A stretch of 64,000 nucleotides of DNA from Nannobrachium achirus (GCA_963921795.1 OY997642.1:59142927-59206926), one strand, 5' to 3'; shown: positions 23,134 to 34,767, numbered from the stretch's first letter. Numbers and translations are program-made. Notes: a model not told the origin generated them from the sequence alone.

Positions 23134-23390
23134 AGACTCCCTAATCGGGAGATAAGCGACCGTCAGGTCGCAGCGTGATTTTAGGGCAAAATGTGTAGGA
23201 GCAGTGTCCAAAAAATGTGTTTGAAAAAATATATGGGACAGATCAATGTTGATGGCATGAGTGTAGACATACTGTGTACCGATTTGCGTGATTTTAGGGC
23301 AAAATCTGTAGGAGCAGTGTTCAAAAATGTGTTTGAAAAAATGGGCCTGATGGTGGCGCTATATGGGACAGATCCATAACCCAGTTCGCA
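23134..23390 (+). repeat. Dispersed repeat, family X copies 2 and 3 (tandem)
   Basis: CCAGTAAGACTCCCTAATCG GGAGATAAGCGACCGTCA marks the start. Then GCGTGATTTTAGGGCAAAAT appears twice (about 23172 and 23287), each followed by GTAGGAGCAGTGTTCAAAAA-like sequence and TATGGGACAGATC. Confidence 0.8.
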
Positions 23391-24069
23391 AATACCGCCA
23401 TCTTGGATATTTCGCGTTGCATTGGGGGTAAGCGCAAAGCTATCTGGGAGTAAATGGGTCAATGAGCGTCTCAGCTGCTTGGGATATGCTTTGAGTGTAC
23501 GCGTCTTTGCTCTCTACGTGCCGATTATTAAACTGTTTTATGTTATAGCGCTGCACTTCTTCCACTTTATCACAGATGCAATCTGTTACTGTTTTTATAA
23601 TTAACAAAATAATGTCTGTATTAATCTACTCGTGCAGACTCAGAGGGCTTGCCAAAAAATAAAATGAATAAAGTGGAACTGCTTGCGCGATGCGGTCGCA
23701 CAGTAGCCTACCAATTCATATGATTTGGGCTTTTACATCTCATTCAACCTTAATATGCAAACATGTTTTGTTTTTAATGTTATGTCATGATGGCGCAAGC
23801 AACTTGCCTGCATCGTCACCAACTTTCACCACTTTTCTTGGCACTTAATCCATCCATTGCTGTGATCAGACAGTCACTGTTCTTGCTCGTATCCAAGTGA
23901 TTCCACGACCCATAGAAGTTTGTATCCCTGTTTTATTATCCTCAACCGGGTCCGGTTCAGATCACGCCCGGTTCTGTTTGTCATAACAGTAAACCTAAAC
24001 CCCGACTCCAAGCGAACCAAGAACAAGTACACCGCGCTGATAAATTGGAGAAAATGTGCTTCGAGCCTT

Positions 24070-24191
24070 CGCCGTACGACGGTGTTTCTGCATATCTAAA
24101 TGGCAGATATACAAGCTCTCAACCTGGCGAGTTGAGACGTGTTGTGAGCCTGTAGCTCTGATATTTTCAGCGCGCAACACCATCGTACGAC
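24070..24191. repeat. Hairpin family copy 8 within CGTACGAC inverted ends
   Basis: Outer arms GCCGTACGACGGTGTT and AACACCATCGTACGAC enclose GGCAGATATACAAGCTCTCA and GTTGTGAGCCTGTAGCTC. It ends at the left edge of the split-repeat element. Confidence 0.75.
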
Positions 24192-24355
24192 AAATAGTGC
24201 GACGATTCGTAGAATCATAGCTAGTTCGGTGGACGGTCACAAGGGGGGGGGCGCGCGCGGAGGGGGATGGGACACAGGGTCCTGCCCCCCCCCCCCTTAC
24301 CCAGGGTTCATAGGGAAGCTAGCTGGTGGGTCTCAGTCTTGTTGCATAGCACTGC
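24192..24355 (+). repeat. Split direct repeat A1
   Basis: Begins AAATAGTGCGACGATTCG and ends GTTGCATAGCACTGC. It differs from A2 only in homopolymer lengths and isolated bases. Confidence 0.9.
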
Positions 24356-26500
24356 TGCTGCTACCACGCTGCAGTACACACACAAGTGCCACACTTGTTG
24401 CTTGCAGGTAGCTGTGCTGTTGCCCACCGCTTGGAGAGGGTGCCTAACTTGGCTGAGTATTTCTGGCTGTTTCTGCTATTTTACTATCGCTCAATTCATG
24501 TTCTTAGCTGCCAAACTAAGAAGCTGTGTTCTTGGCCAGGTTGTATGGGAAGTTTGAGATTGTTATTCTGGTAATCGCTGAATTCTAAACTGCTGTTTCA
24601 AGGTTCAGATTTCTTGCTATCGTTGCTGGTGCCTAGCTGATTTCTGTACTCTCAGTTGTTTGTTGCTAAAGCTATTTCAAAGGTGCTACAGGCTTGCTAA
24701 AGTTGCTAAAGGTAAACTCAGTATCATAGAAGTTGGCTGTGGCTACGGGCTAAATGCTAACTTATTTCGTGCCCTGGTGGGCCTTTACTGGGCTACCATG
24801 AGTTAAAGTAATCTCAGTTGTTGGGTTTGTCGATAACAATGTCAGTACTTTGCAACGGCGCGGGCCGTATCGGCTAGCGCGGAACAACAGGTTTAATGTA
24901 CAGTCAGCTTGGAGCTAGCTGGTGGCTATTGCTAGCCGGCTATTTCGGTAAGGATGTTGTTAGCTGGTAAATCAATGTGCTAGCCATGTCAAGGCATAGA
25001 GCGGCGGCCCGCGTGAAAACATGGCCCCGTAGCAAGTAATGAATCACGCTAGGAGGATTCAGTTTGTAGGTTGCAGGTGGCTGTAAACGGCAGCGTTCAC
25101 CTAGCTCTGAGCTAGCCGAGTCACGTCAAGCGGTGATTTACGGCATGGCGTTCGGCAGCGAATACTAAGCGCTGCGTGTGGGAAATGTAGTTCTCTATCA
25201 TGCCAAGCCTCGGCGTCGTGCTAGTAGCAAGAGTTGTATGAATTACTAGTCACGTCAGGCCAGGAGGAAGCTTTCGATTCAAGCTTCGCTCGCAGCATGC
25301 TTAATCTAGTTAGTATGGGGCTATATTGCTTCTGCCTCGCCTCGGGTTATGTGTATGTTTTCCTCTGTCTGGCCGTCTTAACAGCTGCTGCTTATGAGGT
25401 GCTAGTTGCTATACCATAGCAGCTAAATGGTTTCTGTCGCTTCTTGGACCACAGTAGGGCTGCTGCCAGTTACCGTGGCGTAGAAGCCCTCGCGGGATGA
25501 ATTATTAAATACAGTAATCGCCTCTCTTTGAGAAGCCTATAAAGGATGTCTGTCTGTGTGGGCTCCTGAGAGGAGGAAACCCGCAAGCTCATAGGTGCCA
25601 CAGTTTACGTGCAAACAATGTTTTGCTTCCGCTAACGCAGTCGTGCCTGTCTGTCCTGACGTCACCAGTTGAACTCGCTAGTGCATGCAGGGAATCGTAG
25701 TCTTCTCTAAATGCTCGGTAGCTCCAGCTAAATATTCTCTTCTGCTACGGTAGGAGCCATCGTTCTTTCCAGCCAGGCAGCCACGAGCTGTCTGTTGATG
25801 GTCGGCTAGCTTACAACTCAGAACTCATGTAGCTAAAGAGGTTTGCTAACGTTCCGTAATGACTCTTCAAGCTGCCTATTCCATGGGGGTTGCGTGTGTC
25901 CGTGGTCAGCAGCTACCTAGCATACAGGTTAGCAGAGGGTAACGTCACGAAGCGAAGGGTGGCGCACGGTCTGCGCATTCTGAGCACATGGGTAATGTGG
26001 CTCTCTAGCATTTAACCTCCATGTCACCTGGTCCGTTACGATTCTTTTTCGTTATTATATTATTTTATGTGCACGCGCAGTTCAATAGGGCAGGGATGCC
26101 CATGTATTATCAATGTCTATGCTTCGCTTGTGCCCACTGTACAAGCTTAGCATACAGGCTTCGTTTGCTGTTCATGAGGATTTTGCCTGGTCTCGGTTAA
26201 TGCTAGCTTTGCCCAAGCTGCGGCTGCCTGCTGGCATAGCAGCTGATGATGGTTGCCGATGCTACTCTGGTGAAAACGCTAACATCTGTTTATGTTTGCA
26301 GCTCGGGCCAGAAACTGCCGCGTGTCTGTTGGCATCAGGGCGGCGTCGAGTGTGGCAGCGTTGAAGTTGAAGTCATTGGATACTATCCTCTATCGAGCTG
26401 CCGTATTTGTTTCAATCTAAGGTTATAGTTCTGGGTCACTGCGTATCGCACTGTATGTCCTTGTGGTGTTTCCGTAGCTGCGGCACTCGAGCTAATAATT
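24356..26500 (+). other. Internal region of the split-repeat element, 5' half
   Basis: Rich in GCTAGC, GCTGCT and CTAGCT words, with CpG content higher than the surroundings. Only ORFs under about 100 codons, none with recognisable motifs. Confidence 0.5.
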
Positions 26501-27250
26501 ACAGCTAAGGCTACTGCTAGGGAAAAATGACGAGTTGTTTATCTTTACAATCACATTAAAGCGGCCACAGGACTGTTGCATCATGTTCACCATTGCAGCT
26601 CCAGGATAAAGGCTGCTAACGCCATGCTTTCTTTTCAGCTCAGGCTAAAGTGCTACACGTCTGTTGCTGCAGCTCACGCCAAAGCTAATACTTGTTGGTT
26701 GCTAACATTCTGTTTATTATTTCAGCTCCAAGCCGGAGTGGCTGCAGGCCCACGGCTACGTCATCAGGTTATCATGGCAGCTTTATGCTAAAGCGGCTAC
26801 ATGTTCCACTAATCGTGTTTTACTTTTTAGCTTCTTGCTGCGGCTGCTACATGTCTAAATGCTAACATAATTTCTATCCTTTCAGCTCATGCTGGAGCTG
26901 CTGCATAGCTGCTACTACAGCAGGTCGCCATAGCAGCATGGCGCTGCAGCTGCTGAGGTTTTCTGCTAACAGATTTATCATTACAGCTCCAGGCCGGAGC
27001 TGCGGCATGCCCCCGCCACGGCATCAGGTTAGCATGGCAGCTTTATGCTAAAGCTGCTACATGTTCAACTAAATCGCGTTTTTCTTTATAGCTTCGGGCC
27101 ACGGCTGCTACATGTTGCTGCTAACATCATGTCTGTCCTTTCAGCTTCTTGATGGAGCCGCTGCATAGCGGCTGCTACAGCATGCCATCATTGCAGCGTC
27201 GCGCTACAGCGGCTGAGTGTTTTTCTGCTAACATGTTTATTTTTATAGTT
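26500..27250 (+). repeat. Internal tandem repeat, ~262-bp period
   Basis: CATCAGGTTATCATGGCAGC (26761) recurs as CATCAGGTTAGCATGGCAGC (27023), each followed by TTTATGCTAAAGC, GGCTGCTACATG and pyrimidine tracts ending CCTTTCAGCT. A shorter GCTAACAT...TTTCAGCTC subrepeat recurs about every 100-130 bp. Confidence 0.8.
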
Positions 27251-27339
27251 TCGTCCACTACTGTATAATTCCATGAGACCAGTCAGGAGTCGGTGAGCAC
27301 TGGAGAGGGCATCGCTACTACAGCTTCCGCTACTTCTGC

Positions 27340-27530
27340 CGCTACCATGAGCTGCCAGCCTGCCAGCCTGCCCGCCCGCCCTCCCGCCCGCCTGACTGCC
27401 CGCCTGCACGCGCCATATTCAGCAGACGGAAGTGGCCTACCGCCAGCCCGCCGCCTGCCTTCCCGCCCGCCTGCCTTCCCACCTGCCTGTCGGTCCTCCC
27501 GTCCGGCTGCCCGCCCGCCTGCTACAGCAT
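27340..27530. repeat. CCCGCC/CCTGCC minisatellite
   Basis: Irregular tandem hexamers of CCCGCC, CTGCCC and CTTCCC. Proline/alanine-rich ORFs on both strands (27283-27801) are low-complexity artefacts. Confidence 0.8.
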
Positions 27531-28502
27531 CAGTTAATGCTATTACTGCTGCTACCATGAGCATGAACCAGCGCTGCGCCGTGCTGGAAGCCTGTGGTGC
27601 CGGCCCATCTTCCGGAGGCGCTGTCAGGCTGCGACCGTCGTCGCCACCGCCAGGTCGCAAGGGAACATGGGAAGCTGCAGTTCCAGCACCAGCGGTGGGA
27701 ACTCCATTCCTCTCGCCAGCTGCAGCTTTCCCAGATGCCCTGAGGAGCCACACTCTAGCAGGTAAATAGCAACGCATTTGCTTGTTCGATTCTGTGAGCA
27801 TTCAGCCGCTCTCTAAGCTTGCTAATAATAGGCAACCTTAGTTACATAGCAGCGTCTTACTTGTACTGAATGTTGGGCTTTAGCCGCTCTCTAGGCTTGC
27901 ATAGCTTGCCTTTAAAGGTCAAGACGGGTATCTCGTGGAGATTCTCATATGTGCAGCAGCAGACTCTGCAGCAGAGCGCTCCGTGGGCTGCGAAAATTTC
28001 TCTGTGATCCAAAAGTCAGCGACCTTAGGCGTGGTTTCATTGTTATGGTCAGCTAAAGCTAAGATTGTAATTTCTGCGGCAAGCACATGCGGTCACCAAG
28101 GCCAGGCTTAAGATGCGACTAGCACATGGCCTCTGAAGATTGCAGCTCGCAGTTTAAGCAGGGAAGGTACACCAGTGTCAGTCGCAGAACTAACTCTCCC
28201 TTCTGTCCTTTCATGTCCATGCTGAACACCGGGCTGTCTGCCCGACGTCCTCGTCACACGACCCCCGGAGAGAGCTGCCAGATTTGCGGCCCGCCCCTCT
28301 TCACTCTGCATTCTCTCCGGATCGGAGCAGCCACACCACCAGCACTTCTGGTGCCCTCAGCTAACTCAAGATCCTGCACGCCAAGCTATCAAGCACACAC
28401 AACACAGGACTGACCGAAGCGTAATGGTTCCAAGCTGGAGTTGGACGCGTTTCAGTTAACGCTTCTGCTGCTGATGCTAATAGTGCTGCAGGCACTATTA
28501 GC

Positions 28503-28632
28503 AGGGTTGTTCCATAGGGTTTCATTTCGCTGCTTCTGCTGCGTTACTCGGGGCACGCGCCCCTGATAGGTTGCGTGTTTTATTTGCTGCTTCTGTTGCG
28601 TTACTCGGGGCACGCGCCCCTGATAGGTTGCG
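28503..28632. repeat. 59-bp tandem duplication
   Basis: TGCTGCTTCTGCTGCGTTACTCGGGGCACGCG block repeated once (landmark CGGGGCACGCGCCCCTGATA at 28549 and 28608). Each copy contains the palindrome GGGGCACGCGCCCC. Confidence 0.85.
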
Positions 28633-29211
28633 GGCCACAATAAATATTACGCTTTAATATTTCAATCACGCAAAGCTAGGTGGTTGCTGGGGTGTCAGTT
28701 AGGTAGGATATATCAAGCTGTCTGGTGCTGAAGTTATATGAATTAAAGGTCTCATCGCTGCTTCTGGTTCTGCTGTCTGTATATATATTTCAGTGTTGCT
28801 GCTCCCGCTTGTCACTAGGCTGTTTAGTATGGCTTCCAGTTAGATTTCAGTTTCGCTATAGTCAGCAGAACCGCCTTCCTCACCGTTGGTTCGGTCTGCC
28901 AGCTGCTAATATTCTTACTTATTATTTTGCTTTAGCAGGATTAATAGCGTTTCTGGCAAGCCGTTAATTCTCTTACTTATTTTGCTTAGTAGTATTTATA
29001 GCAAGCCATGCAGGCGGCTACATTCTTACTTATTTTGCTTTAGCAGTATTAATAGCCATCTATAGCAATAGGACAGGCAGTTCATAGTTTGCCCCCGCAG
29101 TAATGATAATTCTTAATCGCTAGAGTCACAGCAGAGCTGCCTTCCTCGCAGTTGGCTAGCACTGGCATGGGATTCTGAGCTTTTGGCGTGTTTTGGGGGT
29201 TTTGTAGTTTT

Positions 29212-29523
29212 GGGGGGTCTCGGGCCAGAGCTCGCTGTAATAAGATTATGCCCTCGATACTCATGGCAACATGGGGATCGTGGGTCAGCGAGTAATGGCC
29301 CGAGGCAGAACCCATGCCAAACAATGCTTCACTTAGGATATAGATTCTATGCTGTCTTATAGTAGCGCTTAAGGTAGGCTGCCAATATGATGCGCTTATA
29401 TAGGCCTTAGATATTATGCTGTCTCTATAGTAGGGTGCTCAATATGCCATGCTGTGCGATGCTTGCTTCTGCCTTCATTCTTGTCAATAAAGTATACCTA
29501 AACCCAAGTGATCGTCTCCTGAA
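29212..29523 (+). repeat. Split direct repeat B1
   Basis: Shares GGGGGGTCTCGGGCCAGAGC and, after an unshared middle, ATGCTGTCTTATAGTAGCGC to the end with B2. Contains an AATAAA signal near 29487 (GTCAATAAAGTATACC). Confidence 0.9.
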
Positions 29524-29684
29524 ATAGTGCGACGATTCGTAGAATCATAGCTAGTTCGGTGGACGGTCACAAGGGGGGCGCGCGCGCGGAGGGGGACGGG
29601 ACACAGGGTCCTGCCCCCCCCCCCCTTACCCAGGGTTCATAGGGAAGCTAGCTGGTGGGTCTCAGTCTTGTTGCATAGCACTGC
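29522..29684 (+). repeat. Split direct repeat A2
   Basis: Near-identical to A1. It directly abuts the end of B1, as in Ngaro/PAT elements. Confidence 0.9.
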
Positions 29685-29733
29685 CCCGCCACCACCCCAG
29701 CTCCACCGTCAAGTTCTGCTTCAGATCCCCCGT

Positions 29734-30010
29734 GGGGGGTCTCGGGCCAGAGCTCGCTGTAATAAGATTATGCCCTCGATACTCATGGCAACATGGGGAT
29801 CGTGGGTCAGCGAGTAATGGCCCGCTGACCCACGGATGCTGTCTTATAGTAGCGCTTAAGGTAGGCTGCCAATATGATGCGCTTATATAGGCCTTAGATA
29901 TTATGCTGTCTCTATAGTAGGGTGCTCAATATGCCATGCTGTGCGATGCTTGCTTCTGCCTTCATTCTTGTCAATAAAGTATACCTAAACCCAAGTGATC
30001 GTCTCCTGAA
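29734..30010 (+). repeat. Split direct repeat B2
   Basis: Matches B1 except for a central deletion near 29822-29835. It ends GATCGTCTCCTGAA and is followed by non-element sequence CTAGGCTGATC. Confidence 0.9.
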
Positions 30011-30880
30011 CTAGGCTGATCTATAACAGCAGCAGCAGCAAGCTGTCAGGACAGAGAGTCCGAGCACGATACAAACTTTAAATGATTATGAATTTTTAAT
30101 GGTTGTTCTACTTTATCGAAATAATAATAATAATAACAATAATAGGCTTAAATTATAAAATAGCCTAATAACAGCATTTGGCCAGGCGGCCACATAGCCG
30201 GTGGTCTTTCCAATTCAATATTTTAACAGTCAATGGCATATATGCCTATTTATTGCAGCAAACGTGATTTGATTCTCATTAATAGACTTAATATTTATTT
30301 GTTTGTTTGTTTTTATCCCACGATGTTGTAACCCATGTTCGGTGTCAATTAATTATATTATCTAATGTAATCCTGGGCGCTACCTCTGCCAACCTGGAGA
30401 CAATAACGGACTAATTAGACTTACTTCTATAGCACTTTCTAACAACTGTGGATAGCATGACGTCTTCCCAGCCGTTTCGGAGGGTATCAGGATCGGGAAG
30501 ACAAATTATACCCCCATATAAAATTAGTTTGGACCTCCTCTGGTCCTCTATTTCTGTAATCTGTAGCGTATTGTTTTGGTGGTTGCAGATTTAAAATACA
30601 TGCTGCACGGCAACAGGCAACTAAATCCTTCTTTAATGCATTTGACACAACAATGTCACGGTCTAATAGATAGCGTCTTAGATGAGGAACATTTAAATGA
30701 CTATATTGGTCATCTGCGTCCGTCATCCTCCAAGACTATCATCAAACCCAATTGCGGCTCTGAGATGCGCCCCTAGCGTTGGATGCGCATGGACCCAAAC
30801 AATCCCAGAGACCTTTGCGAATACCCGGAATGCATTGCGCCATATCCAAGATGGCGCTATTTGCGTACTGGGTTATGTTG
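30011..30880. other. Intergenic, no gene seen
   Basis: AT-rich with a short (AAT)n tract near 30121-30145. No supportable gene. Confidence 0.4.
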
Positions 30881-31405
30881 ATGACATGAGTGTAGACATA
30901 CTGTGTACCGATTTGCGTGATTTTAGGGCGAAATCTGTAGGAGCAGTGTCCAAAAATGTGTTTGAAAAATTGGGCCTGATGGTGGCGCTATATGGGACAG
31001 ATTCATGTTGACGGCTCTCTTGGCGCCGCCGAGGCGGGTGCGTGGGTACTGGCCCCGGCTCTCCCGGTCGCTCCTAGCCCGAGTTACGGCATTTTATGTG
31101 CGCTGCAGTGGCGGGGGTCCTCCACTAGGGGTGCGACCACTTTTGCATCCATTCTGGAGCACCAGGAGTCGGTGGTCCCTGGGAATTCCCCGTGAACAGC
31201 CCCGTTGGGGTGGTCATTGGTGATTTTAGCACTTTTTGGCGGCGGCGACAGGGGGTCCCTGGGGGTCCCTGGAGCTCCGGGGGTCCCGGGAGGGGTGGAG
31301 GTTGTGGATTGGCAGGCAAGGAGTGTGTGTGCAAAGTTTGGCATGGATTGGGCCAACGGTGGCGGAGATATGAGTTGGGGAAAAGTGTGACGTGACGGAC
31401 AACTC
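30880..31405 (+). repeat. Dispersed repeat, family X copy 4
   Basis: TGCGTGATTTTAGGGCGAAA, TGGTGGCGCTATATGGGACA, then a GC-rich block (CGAGTTACGGCATTTTATGT, GTGGCGGGGGTCCTCCACTA) shared in inverse orientation with 56780-57050. It finishes with TTGGCATGGATTGG and GTGGCGGAGATATGAG, shared inverted with 22317-22400. Confidence 0.8.
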
Positions 31406-31992
31406 AAATGGGATCATAACATCACCACTACCACCAAGAAAGCCCAACAGCGACTGTACTTCCTCAGGCGACTGAGGAAGTACAGGGTGAACCAACGACT
31501 CATCTATCACTGTCTGGTATGGTTCAGCTGATCAACTTCCAACATCCAAACTACAGCGTATTATTAACAAGACAGCAAAAATCCTTGGTTGTTACCTCCT
31601 CATTCTGGACTCTATACTTCCCAAACCATCAACCGTGCTAGTAAGATAATTAAGGACCCTTCCCACCCAGCCCACCGTCTGTTCCAGCTCCTACCCTCAG
31701 TGAAACGCTACAGATCAATCCATGCCAAGACCACCCGCTTCAAAGACAGTTTTTACCCTACAGCCATACGAACTCTCAACTCCCTCAGTAGCCCACTCCC
31801 TCTCCCCCCCACACTAGCTAAATGGTTGTCTGTCTTGTTTTCATGTTTTTATTGTTGGTAGCGTTAATGGTGTAAATGTCTAAATGTACTTGTCTTGTTC
31901 CTTGTTTTGTCAGAGCTGCAACACATTATATGTACTGAAACCAAATACCACCAACCTGGTTGTGTGTCAATAAAAGGAACTTGAACTTGATC
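31405..31992 (+). pseudogene. LINE reverse-transcriptase 3' end (L2/Rex-like)
   Basis: Frames encode AQQRLYFLRRLRKYRVNQRL, then after disruptions RASKIIKDPSHPAHRLFQLL and KRYRSIHAKTTRFKDSFYPT. This is the conserved C-terminal tail after the RT domain in vertebrate L2/Rex-type LINEs. Frames change at least twice (near 31520-31600), so it is dead. The 3' UTR ends in AATAAAAGGAACTTGAACTT, the usual short-repeat tail. Confidence 0.8.
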
Positions 31993-32261
31993 TGATCAGG
32001 CTTTTGGGAGCAAACCAGACAGGTTTTTTAGTTGCTTGATTCAGCATTAAGCAATTTGATATCTCACTACCTAATCAGAATGTGTACCACAGCACTTGTG
32101 TGTATGTTGTCCATCTGTACAGGGAGCAAACTTGCACCTTTTCTTAAGTGTGTCTTTCTGTAAACCCTCTAACATAGGTGGTTTCACAAAATGTTTAAAA
32201 AATAATTTTATAGTAAAAAAAAGAAATAAAATCTAGAGACTTAATCAAAAATCATATATAT

Positions 32262-32266
32262 GCACG

Positions 32267-32352
<86 letters not shown>
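32262..32352. repeat. (CA)n microsatellite, left arm of the telomeric-repeat foldback
   Basis: About 43 CA units. It is mirrored by (TG)n at 32669-32760 across the telomeric repeat. Confidence 0.95.
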
Positions 32353-32354
<2 letters not shown>

Positions 32355-32454
32355 AGTTTGTCTAGCTATACTTATGGGGACTAAACGCATGTTCAAACAC
32401 TCACCTGCAGGGGACCTCTGACAGTATGGGGACAAAATAGTAGGTCCCCACAAC

Positions 32455-32600
32455 GGTTAGGGTTAGGTTTAGGTTTAGGCTTAGGGTTAGGGTTAGGGTT
32501 AGGGTTAGGGTTAGGGTTAGGGTTAAGGTTAGGGTTAGGGTTAGGGTTAGGTTCAGGGTTAGGGTTAGGGGTTAGGTTTAGGGATAGAGGTTAGGGTAAG
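32455..32600 (+). repeat. Interstitial telomeric-type repeat (TTAGGG)n
   Basis: About 20 GGTTAG units, some degenerate (GGTTTAG, GGTTAAG). Flanked by GGTCCCCACAA and TGTCCCCACAA, the latter in inverted context, as in a common fish repeat containing GGGGAC...GGTTAGGG. Confidence 0.9.
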
Positions 32601-32665
32601 GCCACAGGACTTGCATAAAAATGAATGGAAGTCTATGTAATGTCCCCACAAGAGATGTATATATA

Positions 32666-32668
<3 letters not shown>

Positions 32669-32760
<92 letters not shown>
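32669..32760. repeat. (TG)n microsatellite, right arm of the telomeric-repeat foldback
   Basis: About 46 TG units, complementary to the CA tract 320 bp upstream. Confidence 0.95.
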
Positions 32761-32762
<2 letters not shown>

Positions 32763-32922
32763 GTATATCTGATCAGACAATAATGCATGATAATTCATAA
32801 TAATATCAATTATTACAATCTAAGCGTAAGTTGACCAGTCAGACCAACAAAAGACCCTCAAACTTTAAGGATTATTTGTGTTACTCTGTATTTAGATCTG
32901 GTCTCTTGATTGACTGACCACC

Positions 32923-33718
32923 TGTAGTGGCAAGCAGGGATGACAAAGGGCTTATTCTATTTTAAACCCTTTGAGGCTTGCTTAGGTGTCGGGATTCTCA
33001 TCTAGCTGGAGGCTTTGGGGTTTCAGCCCCTGTCCTCTTTTACATACTGTAGATCGTTTTAACATGGTAATTATAATTTAAGGTTTACACTCTTTAAACT
33101 GTAAGATGCAAACACATGTTTAAGGGTTTTGGTTTATATAAGTGAGACATACAGTATACACATTGAATAATAAGGTAGGGAACTGTACTTTAAGACATTA
33201 CATTTACTTGGAGTAAAACTATCTGAGCTAGGTTGGGAGCAGGTTAGTAAAACACATCTTGACATGAGATCTTGACATGAGCCACATGTGGTAATCTATT
33301 TCGGAGAAGGTTTCTACAGGCAGGGATAACCACAGGGTATTTACAGCCCAAACCTATTGTAAACAGGGTCCCATTTCGTTAGATTGGAGACAGCTGATTA
33401 GATGACCTAGGGGTTTGACCCCTCCTCTGCTTTTCCCCCAATGCTTGTGTAAGATGTATAAAATGGGACTGCAAAATGTATCTTAGTTAGTAGAGAGGAG
33501 AGAAGCCCGCAAACGGCGGAGGACTGTTGGGAAGGCTGGGTGGCTCTTGCTTCCAGCAAACATTGTCTTATATGGAGCCGATCTACATTTTGCCAATAAA
33601 GGAACAACGCTATGGAACAACTCTGCTGCTTTCATTCATCATCTCTCAAGTCCCTCCTGGACCTTTAGGTATTTCAGTCTAATCAAGTCTAAATAGGAGC
33701 TATTCCCCAGAAACTACA
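32923..33718 (+). mobile_element. Solo LTR of a retrotransposon (796 bp) with PBS-like site
   Basis: Begins TGTAGT and ends ACTACA, a perfect inverted pair of the TG...CA type. It contains a TATA box (TATAAAA, 33457-33463) and, 132 bp later, AATAAA (33595-33600), giving a normal U3-R-U5 layout. Four bases after the end, TGGTATCAAAACC resembles a tRNA primer-binding site. The internal coding region is missing: a TG microsatellite starts at 33747. It could have transcriptional activity in the direction of the protease gene. Confidence 0.65.
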
Positions 33719-33746
33719 GAAATGGTATCAAAACCCTGATTTACCA

Positions 33747-33788
33747 CATGTGTGTGTGTGTGTGTGTCTTACTAGTACACTATAAACT

Positions 33789-33855
<67 letters not shown>

Positions 33856-33890
33856 GTCTGTCTGTCTGTCTGTCTGTGTCTCTTTCATGC
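33747..33890. repeat. (TG)n and (CTGT)n microsatellites
   Basis: Short TG tract at 33747-33768 and about 24 CTGT units at 33790-33882, followed by isolated CArG-satellite monomers at 33898-33960. Confidence 0.95.
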
Positions 33891-34135
33891 TCACACATTA
33901 TATGGAGATCTCTTATCTCTGTCTGTCTGGCTCTCTTTTATGCCCATATATGGTGTTCCGTGTCCAGGCCAGTCTGTGACCACTCCGTGATGTCAGTCAT
34001 TTTGAGCACTGTTTAGTATCAGTGATGTCATGATGTGGGATGTCAGTCATGTCCGTCATGACAGACATTATTTGGGTATTGTTTCAGCATGCGGCTGTTA
34101 CCATGGCGACGACTGTTTAGTATCGTGATGTCAGC

Positions 34136-34500
34136 ATTGTCACGGCCCATTTGGCCTGGCCTCTAGGGCCTGTGGTGTCCATATATGGTGTACTGCCTGT
34201 TTGTGCTTCTCCCACAGAGCCTATATGGGTGTCGGCCCTTTGGAGCCTGATGATTAGGTGCATTGGGAGCACCTGGCCAGTGCTCCCTGGATCCCTATAT
34301 AAGACTGGGTGGCAAGGCAGTCTTTCGCTCCCTCTCCAGACGACGGCAACTTTTGTTTGAGTTTACAAACTTTACAACACCCCACACCATACTTGCCACA
34401 CATCCACTGACATTACTGATTACTGACCTACTCACCTCAAATCTTTGAACGCATTATTTTAACCCTTTTTGTTAATAAATTATTATATTATATTTTATAT
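34136..34500 (+). promoter_or_regulatory. TATA-containing LTR-like segment
   Basis: TGTCACGGCCC start, TATATAA at 34296-34302, and TTAATAAATTATT at about 34471 in the order expected for an LTR. No matching end or primer-binding site is clear. Includes CCATATATGG at 34180. Confidence 0.3.
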
Positions 34501-34629
34501 CACTACCATGTGTCCTCCTCAATGTGTCATTGTTGCCTACGGGCCAGGTCGCGAAAGCATGCAGACAGACATTCAGTCCATTAATAGTTAAATGCGATGC
34601 GCCATTAGTCCGACGTCCCATTAGTCAGA

Positions 34630-34730
34630 GGCTGGTGAATGCTAACCTGCCGACGCAGGTGAATGCTAACCTGCCGACGCTGGTGAATGATAATGCTAAC
34701 CTGGTGAACGCTAACCCTAACCTTACTCAG
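34630..34730. repeat. Degenerate CTAACC-type repeat
   Basis: GGTGAATGCTAACCTGCCGA is repeated, grading into GCTAACCCTAACC next to GTCCCCATAATG and a TG tract. A degraded version of the telomeric-type repeat at 32.5 kb. Confidence 0.6.
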
Positions 34731-34767
34731 ACTAATGGGACCTTGGACTATCGAGATTGTCCCCATA

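Larger units (their letters stand above)
24192..30010 (+). mobile_element. Ngaro/PAT-like split-direct-repeat retroelement, non-autonomous
   Basis: The order is A1 (24192-24355), internal region, B1 (29212-29523), A2 (29522-29684), B2 (29734-30010). A1 matches A2 nearly base for base, including AAATAGTGCGACGATTCGTA and the C/G runs. B1 matches B2 over two blocks, ending GATCGTCTCCTGAA. This A1-B1-A2-B2 arrangement is the known terminal structure of Ngaro and PAT tyrosine-recombinase retrotransposons, and 5.8 kb is a plausible length. The interior contains no long ORF and no RT, RNase H or recombinase motif that I can see, so the copy would need enzymes in trans. Confidence 0.7.

Noticed and set aside
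27283-27801. Pro/Ala-rich ORFs of 158-172 codons on both strands
   Set aside because: Low-complexity CCCGCC repeat in the non-autonomous retroelement; overlapping frames are equally open.
34136-34500. Full second LTR retrotransposon
   Set aside because: A TATA box and AATAAA-like signal are in order, but clear TG/CA ends and a primer-binding site are missing; kept only as a low-confidence regulatory segment.
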